From CAVSRC01 sp963798195 (GTDB lineage Bacteria; Pseudomonadota; Alphaproteobacteria; Rhizobiales; Kaistiaceae), in assembly GCA_963798195.1 (NCBI GenBank), contig CAWCSF010000005.1, forward strand, positions 376,402 to 440,401: DNA of 64,000 bases. The letters are read 5' to 3'. Positions within the stretch are counted from its first letter, which is position 1, and each line of letters starts with the position of its first letter. The position numbers were made by a program, and so were the translations under genes. Positions 1 to 7,040 of the stretch are shown piece after piece. Below the pieces are notes generated by a model. That model ran no database searches. It worked only from the letters and a program-made list of their open reading frames with translations, and had not been told where the DNA came from.

Positions 1-768
1 TCCCTGCTCGTCGGCGGCCTTCGCCACCGCGAGCAGACCTACAACCTCCAGGGCGCACGCTCCTACCTCAGCGTCCTCATCACTCTCGCCACCCTGTCGC
101 TCATCCTGCCCCGCTTCACGACGTCAACCTCCGAGGCCACGCTGACGATAACGCAGGGGCTGCTCTTCGCCGGCATCACCGTCCTGCTCTACGGCACGTT
201 CCTCGCGATGCAGACCGTGAGCCACCGCGAATATTTCGTCGTCCCCTCCGAGAGTAGCGGCACGGCCGGCCACGGTGCGCATACCGGCGGGCACGAACAC
301 GGCAGCCTGAAACCCCGTTCGGTGACGTATCACGGCATCTTTCTGCTGCTTACGCTGATCCCGATCGTACTGCTGTCGAAGAAGCTCGCGGTCGTCGTCG
401 ACTACGGCACCGACGCGCTCGGCCTGCCCGTCGCGCTCGGCGGCGTTGTCATCGCCATCCTCGTGCTCTCGCCGGAGGGACTCGCCGCCTTTGAGGCAGC
501 CGTCGCCAACCATCTCCAGAGGGCAGTGAACATCTGCCTGGGATCGGCGCTGGCCACCATCAGCCTGACCGTGCCTGCCGTCGTCGTCATTGGCATCGTA
601 ACGGGGACCCAGGTCGAACTCGGCCTCGACTCGAGCGAGATGGTGCTGCTGCTTCTGACGCTGATCGTCAGCACGCTGACCTTCGGCGCGGTGCGCACCA
701 ACATGCTCCAGGGCGCGGTGCACCTGGTGATATTCGTCGTATACCTGATCCTGATCTTCCAGCCCTGA
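1..768 (+). CDS. chaA: Calcium/proton antiporter, ChaA/CAX family (5'-truncated by window edge)
   Basis: Inner-membrane cation/H+ exchanger that extrudes Ca2+ (or Na+/K+) using the proton gradient. The frame is open from base 1, so only the last 255 residues are present. They hold a run of hydrophobic helices, a His-rich loop (GHGAHTGGHEHG) between helices, and the second CAX repeat motif region (ALGGVVIAILVLSPEGLAA), in which the acidic Glu of the SPEG segment is the family's ion-binding position. The C-terminal RTNMLQGAVHLVIF segment matches the end of ChaA-type proteins. The gene converges with the outer-membrane factor gene, 13 bases away. Family assignment is firm; the ion preference is not readable. 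Confidence 0.85.
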   Translation, partial: SLLVGGLRHREQTYNLQGARSYLSVLITLATLSLILPRFTTSTSEATLTITQGLLFAGITVLLYGTFLAMQTVSHREYFVVPSESSGTAGHGAHTGGHEHGSLKPRSVTYHGIFLLLTLIPIVLLSKKLAVVVDYGTDALGLPVALGGVVIAILVLSPEGLAAFEAAVANHLQRAVNICLGSALATISLTVPAVVVIGIVTGTQVELGLDSSEMVLLLLTLIVSTLTFGAVRTNMLQGAVHLVIFVVYLILIFQP

Positions 769-785
769 CGCCGGCCTGCCGTCAG
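765..785. terminator. Short inverted repeat spanning two convergent stop codons
   Basis: CTGACG (765-770) pairs with CGTCAG (780-785) around a 9-base loop, and the arms contain the stop codons of the antiporter and of the convergent efflux gene. It may act as a weak bidirectional terminator. There is no T tract, so confidence is low. Confidence 0.3.
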
Positions 786-2383
786 TGGCGGAACGACCCC
801 GACGGCATCGGTGCCGGCGCCATCAGCGCGCGCTCCGCCGGCGTGATGGCTTCCTCGTCGAGCACCTTGCCCCACTTTGTGCGGCTGGCCATTTCCTGCC
901 GGTTGGCGTTCGACAGGAACGGCCCGGAATTGCCGGGCTCCCAGCCGCCTCCGAGCGCCTTGTAGATGGCGATCAGGTTCGTCACCACCGAGGCGCGCAC
1001 CTGCGCCAGCCGCTGCTCGGTGTGCAACACGGCCAACTCCGTGTTCAGGATGCGCGAGTAGTCGGCCGTGCCTTCCTGGTACTGCGCGCCGGCGATCTTC
1101 GCGGCCTTTTTCGCCGCCTCCGTCGCACGCGCAAGGTAGATCGACTGCTCCTTCGCCTTGAGGAAGGCGACGAGTGCATCCTGCACTTCCTTGTAGGCCT
1201 TCAGCACGGTCTGCTGGTAGTCGACGATCGCCGCCTGGTAACGCGCGTCCTGCACCCGCACATTGTTCTGGATGCGGCCGTAGTTCAGGAAATTCCAGGT
1301 GATGCCGGGGTTGATCAGCCCGGTGAGGGCGGCACTGCTGAACAGTGATGCGAAATCCGACGCCTTGAAGCCGATCTGGCCGGTGATGCCGAACTGCGGG
1401 TAGAGATCCGCCTCCGCGATGCCGATCTGGGCGGCCTGCGCCGCGGCGCGCATTTCCGCCGCGCGAATGTCCGGGCGGCGGCGCAGGAGATCCGCCGGGA
1501 TGCCGACGCCGATCTTGGCCGGCACCGACGGCAGGGCCCGCGGCCGCCTGACAGCCGCGTCGATGTCGCCCGCCGGCACGCCGAGAAGCACCGCAAGCGC
1601 GTTCTGCGCCTTCGCCAGATCGGCCTGAAGCGCCGGTATCTCGGCCTTGGTGGTGTTGAGGAGGGCTGTCGCCTCCTGCACATCGAGATCGGTCGTCACG
1701 CCGTCCTTGAAGCGCACGTCGGTAATCCGCAGGCTTTCGGTCTGCGTTTTCACGTTGGAACGGGCAAGCGCGATTTCCGTCTGCAACTCGCGGATCGTGA
1801 CGTAGGCCGTCGCAACGTCGCCGACCAGCGTCACACGGACGTCGTCATAGTTCGCGACCTGCGCCACGACGTTGGCAGATGCCGCCTGGATGCCGCGGCG
1901 CACCTGGCCCCAGATGTCGAGCTCCCAGCTCGCGTCGAAGCCGGTCGACCATGTGTCGAAGGTCGGATTGAAACCCGGGTCGAGCTTGGCGACTTCCTTG
2001 GTCAGCCCGACGCTCTTGGAGACCCGCTCGCGCTCGTAGCCGAAGCCAAACTTCTGGCTCTGCGGAAAACGGTCGCCGAGCACGATGCCGAGTTGCGCCC
2101 GCGCCTCGAAAATGCGGATGGCGGCAATTTGCAGCGTCAGGTTCTGCGCGAAGGCCATGTCCACGAGGTAGTCGAGGACCGGATCGTTGAGCCGCTTCCA
2201 CCATGCCACGGCCGGCTGGGTTCGCTGGCTCACCGAAGGACTTGCCGCATCCGTCCAGGCAACCTTCTCCGGCGCCCAGGGCGTGAAGAAATCGGGGCCG
2301 ACCAGCGCACAGCCGCTGACCAGTGACCCGGCAAAAACAGGCAATACGCAACGGCTGGCAGCCGCAAACACGCCGGTTTTCAT
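782..2383 (-). CDS. Outer-membrane efflux lipoprotein, NodT/OprM family
   Basis: Outer-membrane channel of a tripartite efflux system (TolC-like). The 533-residue protein begins with a lipoprotein signal peptide ending in a lipobox (SLVSGC), so it is probably lipid-anchored. It then carries the two OEP repeats of long helices, including the characteristic LLRRRPDIRAAE segment between them. The ATG at 2383 was chosen because GGGGGAGG lies just upstream and the signal peptide starts there; a longer frame upstream lacks these. It lies 96 bases downstream of the HlyD adaptor gene, in the same direction, and probably forms one operon with it and the DUF3302 gene. No pump gene is adjacent. Confidence 0.9.
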   Translation of the reverse strand: MKTGVFAAASRCVLPVFAGSLVSGCALVGPDFFTPWAPEKVAWTDAASPSVSQRTQPAVAWWKRLNDPVLDYLVDMAFAQNLTLQIAAIRIFEARAQLGIVLGDRFPQSQKFGFGYERERVSKSVGLTKEVAKLDPGFNPTFDTWSTGFDASWELDIWGQVRRGIQAASANVVAQVANYDDVRVTLVGDVATAYVTIRELQTEIALARSNVKTQTESLRITDVRFKDGVTTDLDVQEATALLNTTKAEIPALQADLAKAQNALAVLLGVPAGDIDAAVRRPRALPSVPAKIGVGIPADLLRRRPDIRAAEMRAAAQAAQIGIAEADLYPQFGITGQIGFKASDFASLFSSAALTGLINPGITWNFLNYGRIQNNVRVQDARYQAAIVDYQQTVLKAYKEVQDALVAFLKAKEQSIYLARATEAAKKAAKIAGAQYQEGTADYSRILNTELAVLHTEQRLAQVRASVVTNLIAIYKALGGGWEPGNSGPFLSNANRQEMASRTKWGKVLDEEAITPAERALMAPAPMPSGSFRH

Positions 2384-2479
2384 TGTACTCGCCTCCCCCG
2401 TCGGCCGCTGCCACGGCCAACTAACCTGCACAAAACTCTAGCACGCGAATTCGGTCTGGCTGTCTCCGTTGCGCCACGC

Positions 2480-3622
2480 TCAAAGATCGAGCGGGAAAAG
2501 GAAGTTAGCGAAACTGTAAAGGCGGATGTTGATCCGCCTGAGTAGTTCGAATGCGCTGCTTCTGCCGGGGTAGATCGCGATCGCGCCATGCGCCCCGGCG
2601 GGCAGGAAGGCACCCGGATCGTCGAAGCTCACCTGCACGGCGAACTTGCCCTGGAATTTGGGCAGGACGAAATCCGGCAAGCGGCCGGAGGGAACGTACT
2701 GGCCCTGCCCGGTCGCCCACCAGATCGACTCGACCTTGCCGGTCAGGATCTTTCCCGGCTCGATGTCGAGCGCAACATCGACCGGCTGGCCTGGCGCCAC
2801 GAACTTGATGTGCTCCTGGAAGAACGCCCCCAGCATGTACGGGCTTTCGTCGGTAACGAACGCCGCGATCGCACCGATGCGGAAATCGCCGACGACCAGC
2901 CCGGGATGCGCCTGTTGCGAGACGATGTAGCCGTCCGCCGGCGCCACGATCGTCGTCTGGTCGAGGTAGTATTGTGCCTCCGCCAGTTGCGCCTGCGCCT
3001 GCGCAACCGTCGTGTTGACGCCGTCTATGCTGCTGTCCTTGGCAAGTTGTGCCTTGCGCAGGGTCGCCTGCGCGGCGCCGACCGCGGCTGTGTCCGCCTC
3101 GACCTCGGCGTTCCACTTGTCGACGTCTTCCTGGCGGGCGCCGCCCTGCGTCGAGAGGTTGGTGAACCGCTTCTGCTGCGATTTGGCGTACGCAAGCTGT
3201 GCGTTCGCCTGCGTGAGCTGATCGTTTGCCGCGTCCACGTCGGCATCGAGGATCTGGAGGTTCTGATTGGCGGCAGCCAGCTGCGCCTTCGCCTGGGTGA
3301 GCTTCGTGTCGTAGATCGTCGTGTCGAACTTGTAGAGCGGCGTGCCCTTCTTCACCGGCTGGTTCGGCTGCACCAGAACCTCGGTCAGGAGCGTCGGTCC
3401 TTCCAGCCGCGGCACGATCTGGATCGTGTTGCGGATCAGGTGCGCGTCGATTGTGTAGGGCGCATTGAAGCGCATCCCGATCATGAAGATGAGCAGGAGA
3501 TGGAAGCCGATCCAGAACGAGACCACGCCCCAGACGATGTTGAACTTCAGCCACTTGAACTTGAAGAACACCAGCCAGATGGCGATGACATAGAAGACCG
3601 TGATGGTGAGCGCCATGCCCAT
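2480..3622 (-). CDS. HlyD/EmrA-family membrane-fusion protein (YiaV-like)
   Basis: Periplasmic adaptor of a tripartite exporter. The 380-residue protein has two N-terminal hydrophobic segments (about residues 5-23 and 29-50) instead of the usual single anchor. These are followed by a lipoyl half-motif (VLVQPNQPVKKGTPLYKFD), a long Ala/Gln-rich coiled-coil hairpin (about 100-225), the second lipoyl half (TIVAPADGYIVSQQAHPG) and a beta-barrel region. The double anchor and the following DUF3302 gene match the E. coli YiaV/YiaW pair. A GGGGAG about 10 bases upstream supports the ATG at 3622. The substrate is unknown. Confidence 0.88.
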   Translation of the reverse strand: MGMALTITVFYVIAIWLVFFKFKWLKFNIVWGVVSFWIGFHLLLIFMIGMRFNAPYTIDAHLIRNTIQIVPRLEGPTLLTEVLVQPNQPVKKGTPLYKFDTTIYDTKLTQAKAQLAAANQNLQILDADVDAANDQLTQANAQLAYAKSQQKRFTNLSTQGGARQEDVDKWNAEVEADTAAVGAAQATLRKAQLAKDSSIDGVNTTVAQAQAQLAEAQYYLDQTTIVAPADGYIVSQQAHPGLVVGDFRIGAIAAFVTDESPYMLGAFFQEHIKFVAPGQPVDVALDIEPGKILTGKVESIWWATGQGQYVPSGRLPDFVLPKFQGKFAVQVSFDDPGAFLPAGAHGAIAIYPGRSSAFELLRRINIRLYSFANFLFPLDL

Positions 3623-3637
3623 CGCGCTACGTCTCCC

Positions 3638-4039
3638 CTATGCCTGCGGAGCAGGGTCGGGCAAAGGCGGCGGCCGATCAATCTCGACCTTCGCCTTCTT
3701 CTTGTCTTCGGCGGTGAGCTTCGCGATCTCGTCGTCGATCGCCTTCTTCTCCGCGTCGGGGAAGCGGCGGATATCGATCGTCAGGGAATCGTGAAAGGCC
3801 CAGATGAACGCATGAACCCACGGGACGACCGCAAGCGCCCCGGCCCATCCCATGATCTTGACCGTTTCCGCATGCGGGTGCCGCCTCTGGATCGCGATCT
3901 TTCCTGGCAGGCCAAGAAACCAGATGACGATCGAGAAGAAGGCGATGACGGCCAGAATGAGAAAGCCGAACATCAGATAGGTATAGATGTCGATGGGGCC
4001 AGGTATCATGGCCTCATCGGGCGTGACCTCCCGGATCAT
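3638..4039 (-). CDS. DUF3302 small inner-membrane protein (YiaW-like)
   Basis: Small membrane protein of unknown function, usually encoded next to a YiaV-type HlyD protein. It has 133 residues: a hydrophobic helix (YLMFGFLILAVIAFFSIVIW), a basic loop with an IAIQRRHPHAETVKIMGW stretch typical of DUF3302, a second hydrophobic helix, then a charged, Lys/Asp-rich cytoplasmic tail ending in a proline-rich segment. It ends 15 bases before the HlyD gene, so the two are probably co-transcribed. An internal ATG at 4009 is possible; the upstream ATG at 4039 was kept because a GGGG-rich stretch precedes it. Confidence 0.8.
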   Translation of the reverse strand: MIREVTPDEAMIPGPIDIYTYLMFGFLILAVIAFFSIVIWFLGLPGKIAIQRRHPHAETVKIMGWAGALAVVPWVHAFIWAFHDSLTIDIRRFPDAEKKAIDDEIAKLTAEDKKKAKVEIDRPPPLPDPAPQA

Positions 4040-4154
4040 GCCGCCGCACCCCTGTTCTACGCACCCGTCCGCCTTGCACCGTCGTTACTGTTGCTCCGGC
4101 GGTGCGCAGTCCATTCAAGCGCAAAGTGGGTCTGCGGGCAAATGCAACCTTCGC

Positions 4155-4379
4155 TCAGCCGCCACTTCGCTTCTTCTTGATCTCTTCTTGGCGAGTACGG
4201 TAGCGATCCTCGATGACTTCGATGTGCCCGAGCACGTTTTCCAGTGCCTCGTGTTTCGAGTCGTCCTGGGCTTCCTCGACCCATTGCTCCAGCTCTTCGC
4301 GCAAGGAAAACAGCACGTCGAGCCCGCCTTTGACTTCATAAAATTCCTGGTCCAGGTCGGACCGGGGCGTGCCTGCCAT
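4155..4379 (-). CDS. Small acidic hypothetical protein
   Basis: A 74-residue soluble protein starting MAGTPRSDLDQEFYEVKGG. It is rich in Glu, Asp and Gln, is predicted to be helical or coiled-coil throughout, and ends with a basic RQEEIKKKRSGG tail. The ATG at 4379 was chosen over a longer upstream frame because GGCGGGA precedes it and the upstream part looks non-coding. No family was recognised. It lies upstream of the efflux cassette in the same direction, with a 115-base gap. Confidence 0.55.
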   Translation of the reverse strand: MAGTPRSDLDQEFYEVKGGLDVLFSLREELEQWVEEAQDDSKHEALENVLGHIEVIEDRYRTRQEEIKKKRSGG

Positions 4380-4492
4380 CTTGAAATCCCGCCTGTCTCT
4401 GTGCCCCGCGCCGGCCTGCATAGCCGGCCCCTGGCGATGATAAAACGTAAACACCTCCCGTTTCAAACAGGCATGGCGTCGCGAAACGCGTC

Positions 4493-4526
4493 GTGGAAAC
4501 TTCAGCGCCGCTGGGTCTGTTTCCAC
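4493..4526. repeat. Inverted repeat GTGGAAAC-N18-GTTTCCAC
   Basis: Perfect 8-bp arms, GTGGAAAC (4493-4500) and GTTTCCAC (4519-4526), separated by 18 bases. The spacing is too wide for a tight hairpin and would suit a dimeric regulator with half-sites about 2.5 helical turns apart. Its position in a divergent intergenic region suggests an operator, but no partner regulator is nearby. Confidence 0.4.
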
Positions 4527-4546
4527 AGGCTAAAGCAAATCGGCCG

Positions 4547-4577
4547 TTTGCCCGGATTGCTTATTGGCAAATCCGGG
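4547..4577 (+). promoter_or_regulatory. Two mutually exclusive hairpins in the leader of the dsbB operon
   Basis: TTTGCC (4547-4552) can pair with GGCAAA (4566-4571), and CCCGGATT (4551-4558) can pair with AATCCGGG (4570-4577). The pairings share bases, so only one can form at a time. The element ends 53 bases before the first start codon of the operon, inside the likely 5' leader. A switch-like role is inferred only. Confidence 0.35.
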
Positions 4578-4630
4578 ATCATGAACGAACAGCCTGTGTT
4601 CACTTCAAGCAACGGGGGGAGGACCGTCCC

Positions 4631-4789
4631 ATGATGACAGTGACATACGCATTGCTGGCGGCGAGTTGCATTCTGTTGTGGCGGCGCGTGCGATGGAGTT
4701 GGACGTTGGTGATCGCGGCGCTGCTCATCGGCATCGGGGCGTTCGTCGGCGACGTGGACTTCTCGTCCAGCCTGGGTATCCAGCTGTGA
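4631..4789 (+). CDS. Small two-helix membrane protein, DUF5993-like
   Basis: A 52-residue protein starting MMTVTYALLAASCILLWRR, with two hydrophobic segments separated by a basic turn (RRVRWSW). Small proteins of this kind (DUF5993) are often encoded directly before a DsbB-like gene, and that is the case here: its stop codon overlaps the GTG start of the DsbB gene (GTGA), so translation is probably coupled. A GGGGGGAGG ribosome binding site lies about 8 bases upstream of the ATG. The family assignment rests on size, topology and context. Confidence 0.65.
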   Translation: MMTVTYALLAASCILLWRRVRWSWTLVIAALLIGIGAFVGDVDFSSSLGIQL

Positions 4790-5394
4790 CCGGCGCCAGG
4801 GGGTACTCGCCGAACATCGAGCGTGTTCTGAATTTCATCGGCATGCTGGGCATGCTCGCCGTGCTGGTCGGCGGATACGTATATCAGTTTGCCTATCACG
4901 AACTGCCCTGCACGCTGTGTGAATTGCAGCGCGCCGCCATGCTTGCCGTCGCCTTCGGTGCCGCCATGAATGTCGTGTTCGGGCCCGAGCCGCGCCACTA
5001 TGGCGTATGTCTCGTGTCGGCCATGTTCGGAGTCGGCATCGCCTTTCGCCAGACGCTGCTGCACATCAACCCGTACTTCGACACGGCGAGCGCGCAGCCG
5101 ACCCTGCTGGCCACCGCAAACCCCGCCTTTGGTGAACCCGTCATGGGCCTCCATCTCTATGTGTGGAGCCTGGTCCTCTTCAGCGTGGTGATCCTCGCGG
5201 TTGGCATCGTCCTGCTTTTCAGGGGAAGGTCCGAGGAAGCAATGATGCAGCCGGACCGGCTCGCCCGTCTTGCCACATGGACGGCGGCGATCATCACGGT
5301 GGTCGCGATCGCTGAAGTCGCCACGACGTTCATGGAGTGCGGCTTTGCCACCTGCCCGAACGATGGCAGCTGGCAGTGGTGGCTATTCAGTTGA
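4786..5394 (+). CDS. DsbB-like disulfide bond formation protein
   Basis: Inner-membrane quinone-linked thiol oxidase that would re-oxidise a periplasmic DsbA-type protein. The 202-residue protein has about five hydrophobic helices. The first periplasmic Cys pair lies in the family signature LPCTLCELQR. A second possible pair (CGFATC) sits near the C-terminus rather than in the usual central loop, a pattern of the divergent DsbB-like proteins. The GTG start at 4786 overlaps the stop of the preceding small gene by four bases; the longer upstream frame is non-coding. No dsbA is in the window. Confidence 0.82.
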   Translation: MTGARGYSPNIERVLNFIGMLGMLAVLVGGYVYQFAYHELPCTLCELQRAAMLAVAFGAAMNVVFGPEPRHYGVCLVSAMFGVGIAFRQTLLHINPYFDTASAQPTLLATANPAFGEPVMGLHLYVWSLVLFSVVILAVGIVLLFRGRSEEAMMQPDRLARLATWTAAIITVVAIAEVATTFMECGFATCPNDGSWQWWLFS

Positions 5395-5401
5395 GATGAG
5401 G

Positions 5402-5430
5402 CGGCGCTGGCGAAATCATCGCCAGCGCCG
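5402..5430. terminator. Bidirectional stem-loop terminator
   Basis: A perfect 12-bp stem, CGGCGCTGGCGA (5402-5413) with its complement at 5419-5430, closes a 5-base loop AATCA. It lies between the convergent DsbB-like gene and the Spy-like gene, eight bases after the first stop. There is no long T tract, but the stem is strong enough to work in both directions. Confidence 0.65.
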
Positions 5431-5439
5431 TTCGGCGGG

Positions 5440-5841
5440 TTACGAGCCGAGCACCACGGATCGGAATTTCGCCTGCGATGCCTGCGCCATCTGATCGACT
5501 TCGTACATCTGGCTTTCCGACAGGATTTTCGCCAGCGCCGTCTGCTGCTCCGTGCGGATGTCGTCCATCTGGGATTGCAGCTTGAGAAGCGTGCCGAAGG
5601 ACGGCTTCACGCCGTATTGAACGCCGAGGCTGCTGAGCACGGCCAGTCGCTGCTTGACCCCGTCCTGAAGGATCGAATCGACCTGCTTCGCCTCGTCGCC
5701 GGTGAGTTGCAGCTTGGCTTCGACCGCTGCCACATCCGCCTCCAGCAGCGACTGAAAACTGTCCTGTGCCGATGCAGGCGCGCCCGCCACGACAGCTGAA
5801 AAGATCGTCGCGACGGCCACGAATATCGCAATGCGCTTCAT
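5440..5841 (-). CDS. Periplasmic Spy/LTXXQ-like helical protein
   Basis: A 133-residue exported protein. A clear Sec signal peptide (MKRIAIFVAVATIFSAVVAG...ASAQ) is followed by an all-helical region with an LQLTGDEAKQVDSIL segment resembling the LTxxQ motif of Spy/CpxP-type periplasmic chaperones. The ATG at 5841 follows a strong GGAGGAGG site at ideal spacing. The gene converges with the DsbB-like gene across a stem-loop. The Spy relationship comes from motif and architecture only; a generic periplasmic helical protein remains possible. Confidence 0.65.
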   Translation of the reverse strand: MKRIAIFVAVATIFSAVVAGAPASAQDSFQSLLEADVAAVEAKLQLTGDEAKQVDSILQDGVKQRLAVLSSLGVQYGVKPSFGTLLKLQSQMDDIRTEQQTALAKILSESQMYEVDQMAQASQAKFRSVVLGS

Positions 5842-6072
5842 CTTTGGATCCTCCTCCTTGATGCCAGGCACATAACTCGACAGTCGAAGAGTGCAGGCAA
5901 TCCATGACACGGGCAAGGCAGGCGCCTGACCAAATCCCTACCAGGAAAACATTGACCATGGGGCTTGAGGATATTCGCGGTTGACCCGGTCGCCTTGGCA
6001 CCCGGTCGGATGTTACAATCGGCAATTAAGGCCTTATGCCGAGGGAGCGTCACGGAACGGACGCGGGGAAAC

Positions 6073-6492
6073 ATGAGCACGTCGCAGAGCTACATCGCCG
6101 ATGGCCTGATCACGACCCTGAGCCGGCATTCGGTCGCGGACACGATCAGCCACATGGTCGACGTGCTCCAGTCGAAGAGCCTGGTGGTTTTCGCGCGGAT
6201 CGATCATGCGGCGCACGCGGCCGAGGTCGGCGTCGTCATCCGGCCAACCGAATTGCTGATCTTCGGAGAGCCGTCCGCCTGGGCCTCGCTGATGCAGGAC
6301 CAGCAGCCGGTGGGCATCAACCTGCCGATGAAGGCTCTCGCTTGGGAAGACGAAAACGGTGAGGTCTGGCTGACCTATTACGACATCACGTGGCTGGCAC
6401 GACGCCACCGGCTGGGGCCGGAAGCGGAGCCCGGGGTGCGTGCGATCGCCGGCACGATGGCAACGATTGCGGTTGCCGCGACCTCCACCTGA
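6073..6492 (+). CDS. DUF302 domain protein
   Basis: A 139-residue soluble protein of unknown function. The DUF302 core is seen in the SKSLVVFARIDHAAHA segment, followed by VIRPTELLIFGEP and the conserved end LTYYDITWLARRH. This domain occurs in small bacterial proteins associated with redox or stress functions. The ATG at 6073 has GGGGAAAC directly upstream; an in-frame upstream extension from 5965 is unlikely to be coding. It is a single gene, with 231 bases before it and 230 after it that hold no recognised gene. Confidence 0.8.
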   Translation: MSTSQSYIADGLITTLSRHSVADTISHMVDVLQSKSLVVFARIDHAAHAAEVGVVIRPTELLIFGEPSAWASLMQDQQPVGINLPMKALAWEDENGEVWLTYYDITWLARRHRLGPEAEPGVRAIAGTMATIAVAATST

Positions 6493-6722
6493 GCGCCACC
6501 CGCCAGCCGCATCGATTGCGACGCAGCGGCCGGGCCGGCTCCGTCAAATGAGACGCCCGACCAGGCCGACCGCCTGATGTGGGCGTTCTTCGCCTGATTG
6601 TGGGGCACTACAAACCGCGCGGCCACACACCATATCCTTTGTTACAGACGCGACAGTAGCTTCGCGGTTACCATTTGAACTTAGGCTCGACGGGAGGCAC
6701 GGCCGAACGAGGGAGGCCCATT

Positions 6723-6953
6723 GTGACCATCACCCAGGGGAGTGCACGGCGCACCGGCGCCCACAAGGCCGCGCTTCAGGCGGCAATGGTGGCCATCCGG
6801 CGCGCGCGGTTCCAGCAGAACACCTTGCGCATTAGCGCACTGGTGGACAAGCTAAGACGCGAATATCCCGGCTGTTCGGCAGCTTCGCCCGACATCAAGG
6901 CGGAAATTGCTCGGTTGGCGGAGGCTGAGAACGTTCCGGTGATGCCGGATTAG
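6723..6953 (+). CDS. Small hypothetical protein
   Basis: A 76-residue basic, helical protein with a GTG start preceded by GAGGGAGG at good spacing. It contains a helix-turn-like segment (TLRISALVDKLRREYPG) and an ALRxAE-type C-terminus (KAEIARLAEAENVPV). No family was recognised. It lies alone, 87 bases before treZ on the same strand, and may or may not share its transcript. The coding call rests on the ribosome binding site and amino-acid composition. Confidence 0.5.
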   Translation: MTITQGSARRTGAHKAALQAAMVAIRRARFQQNTLRISALVDKLRREYPGCSAASPDIKAEIARLAEAENVPVMPD

Positions 6954-7040
6954 CCCTTTCGCCTGCGACCGCCGTTCCGGGAACGCCCGCGCGGGGCCGC
7001 GGGTTACGCTGTGCTGCCACAGGTAACGGGGGAACACAGC

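Larger units (their letters stand above)
4380..4630. other. Divergent intergenic region with inverted repeats
   Basis: A 251-base region between the small acidic protein gene (minus) and the DUF5993-like/dsbB pair (plus). It is more AT-rich than its surroundings. It holds a spaced 8-bp inverted repeat (4493-4526) and two overlapping hairpins (4547-4577), listed separately, and then a strong ribosome binding site (GGGGGGAGG) just before 4631. Confidence 0.5.

Noticed and set aside
2588..4180. Long plus-strand open frame opposite the HlyD/DUF3302 genes
   Set aside because: It mirrors two clear minus-strand genes, has no recognisable domain and has an Arg/Asp/Leu-heavy composition typical of antisense frames in GC-rich DNA.
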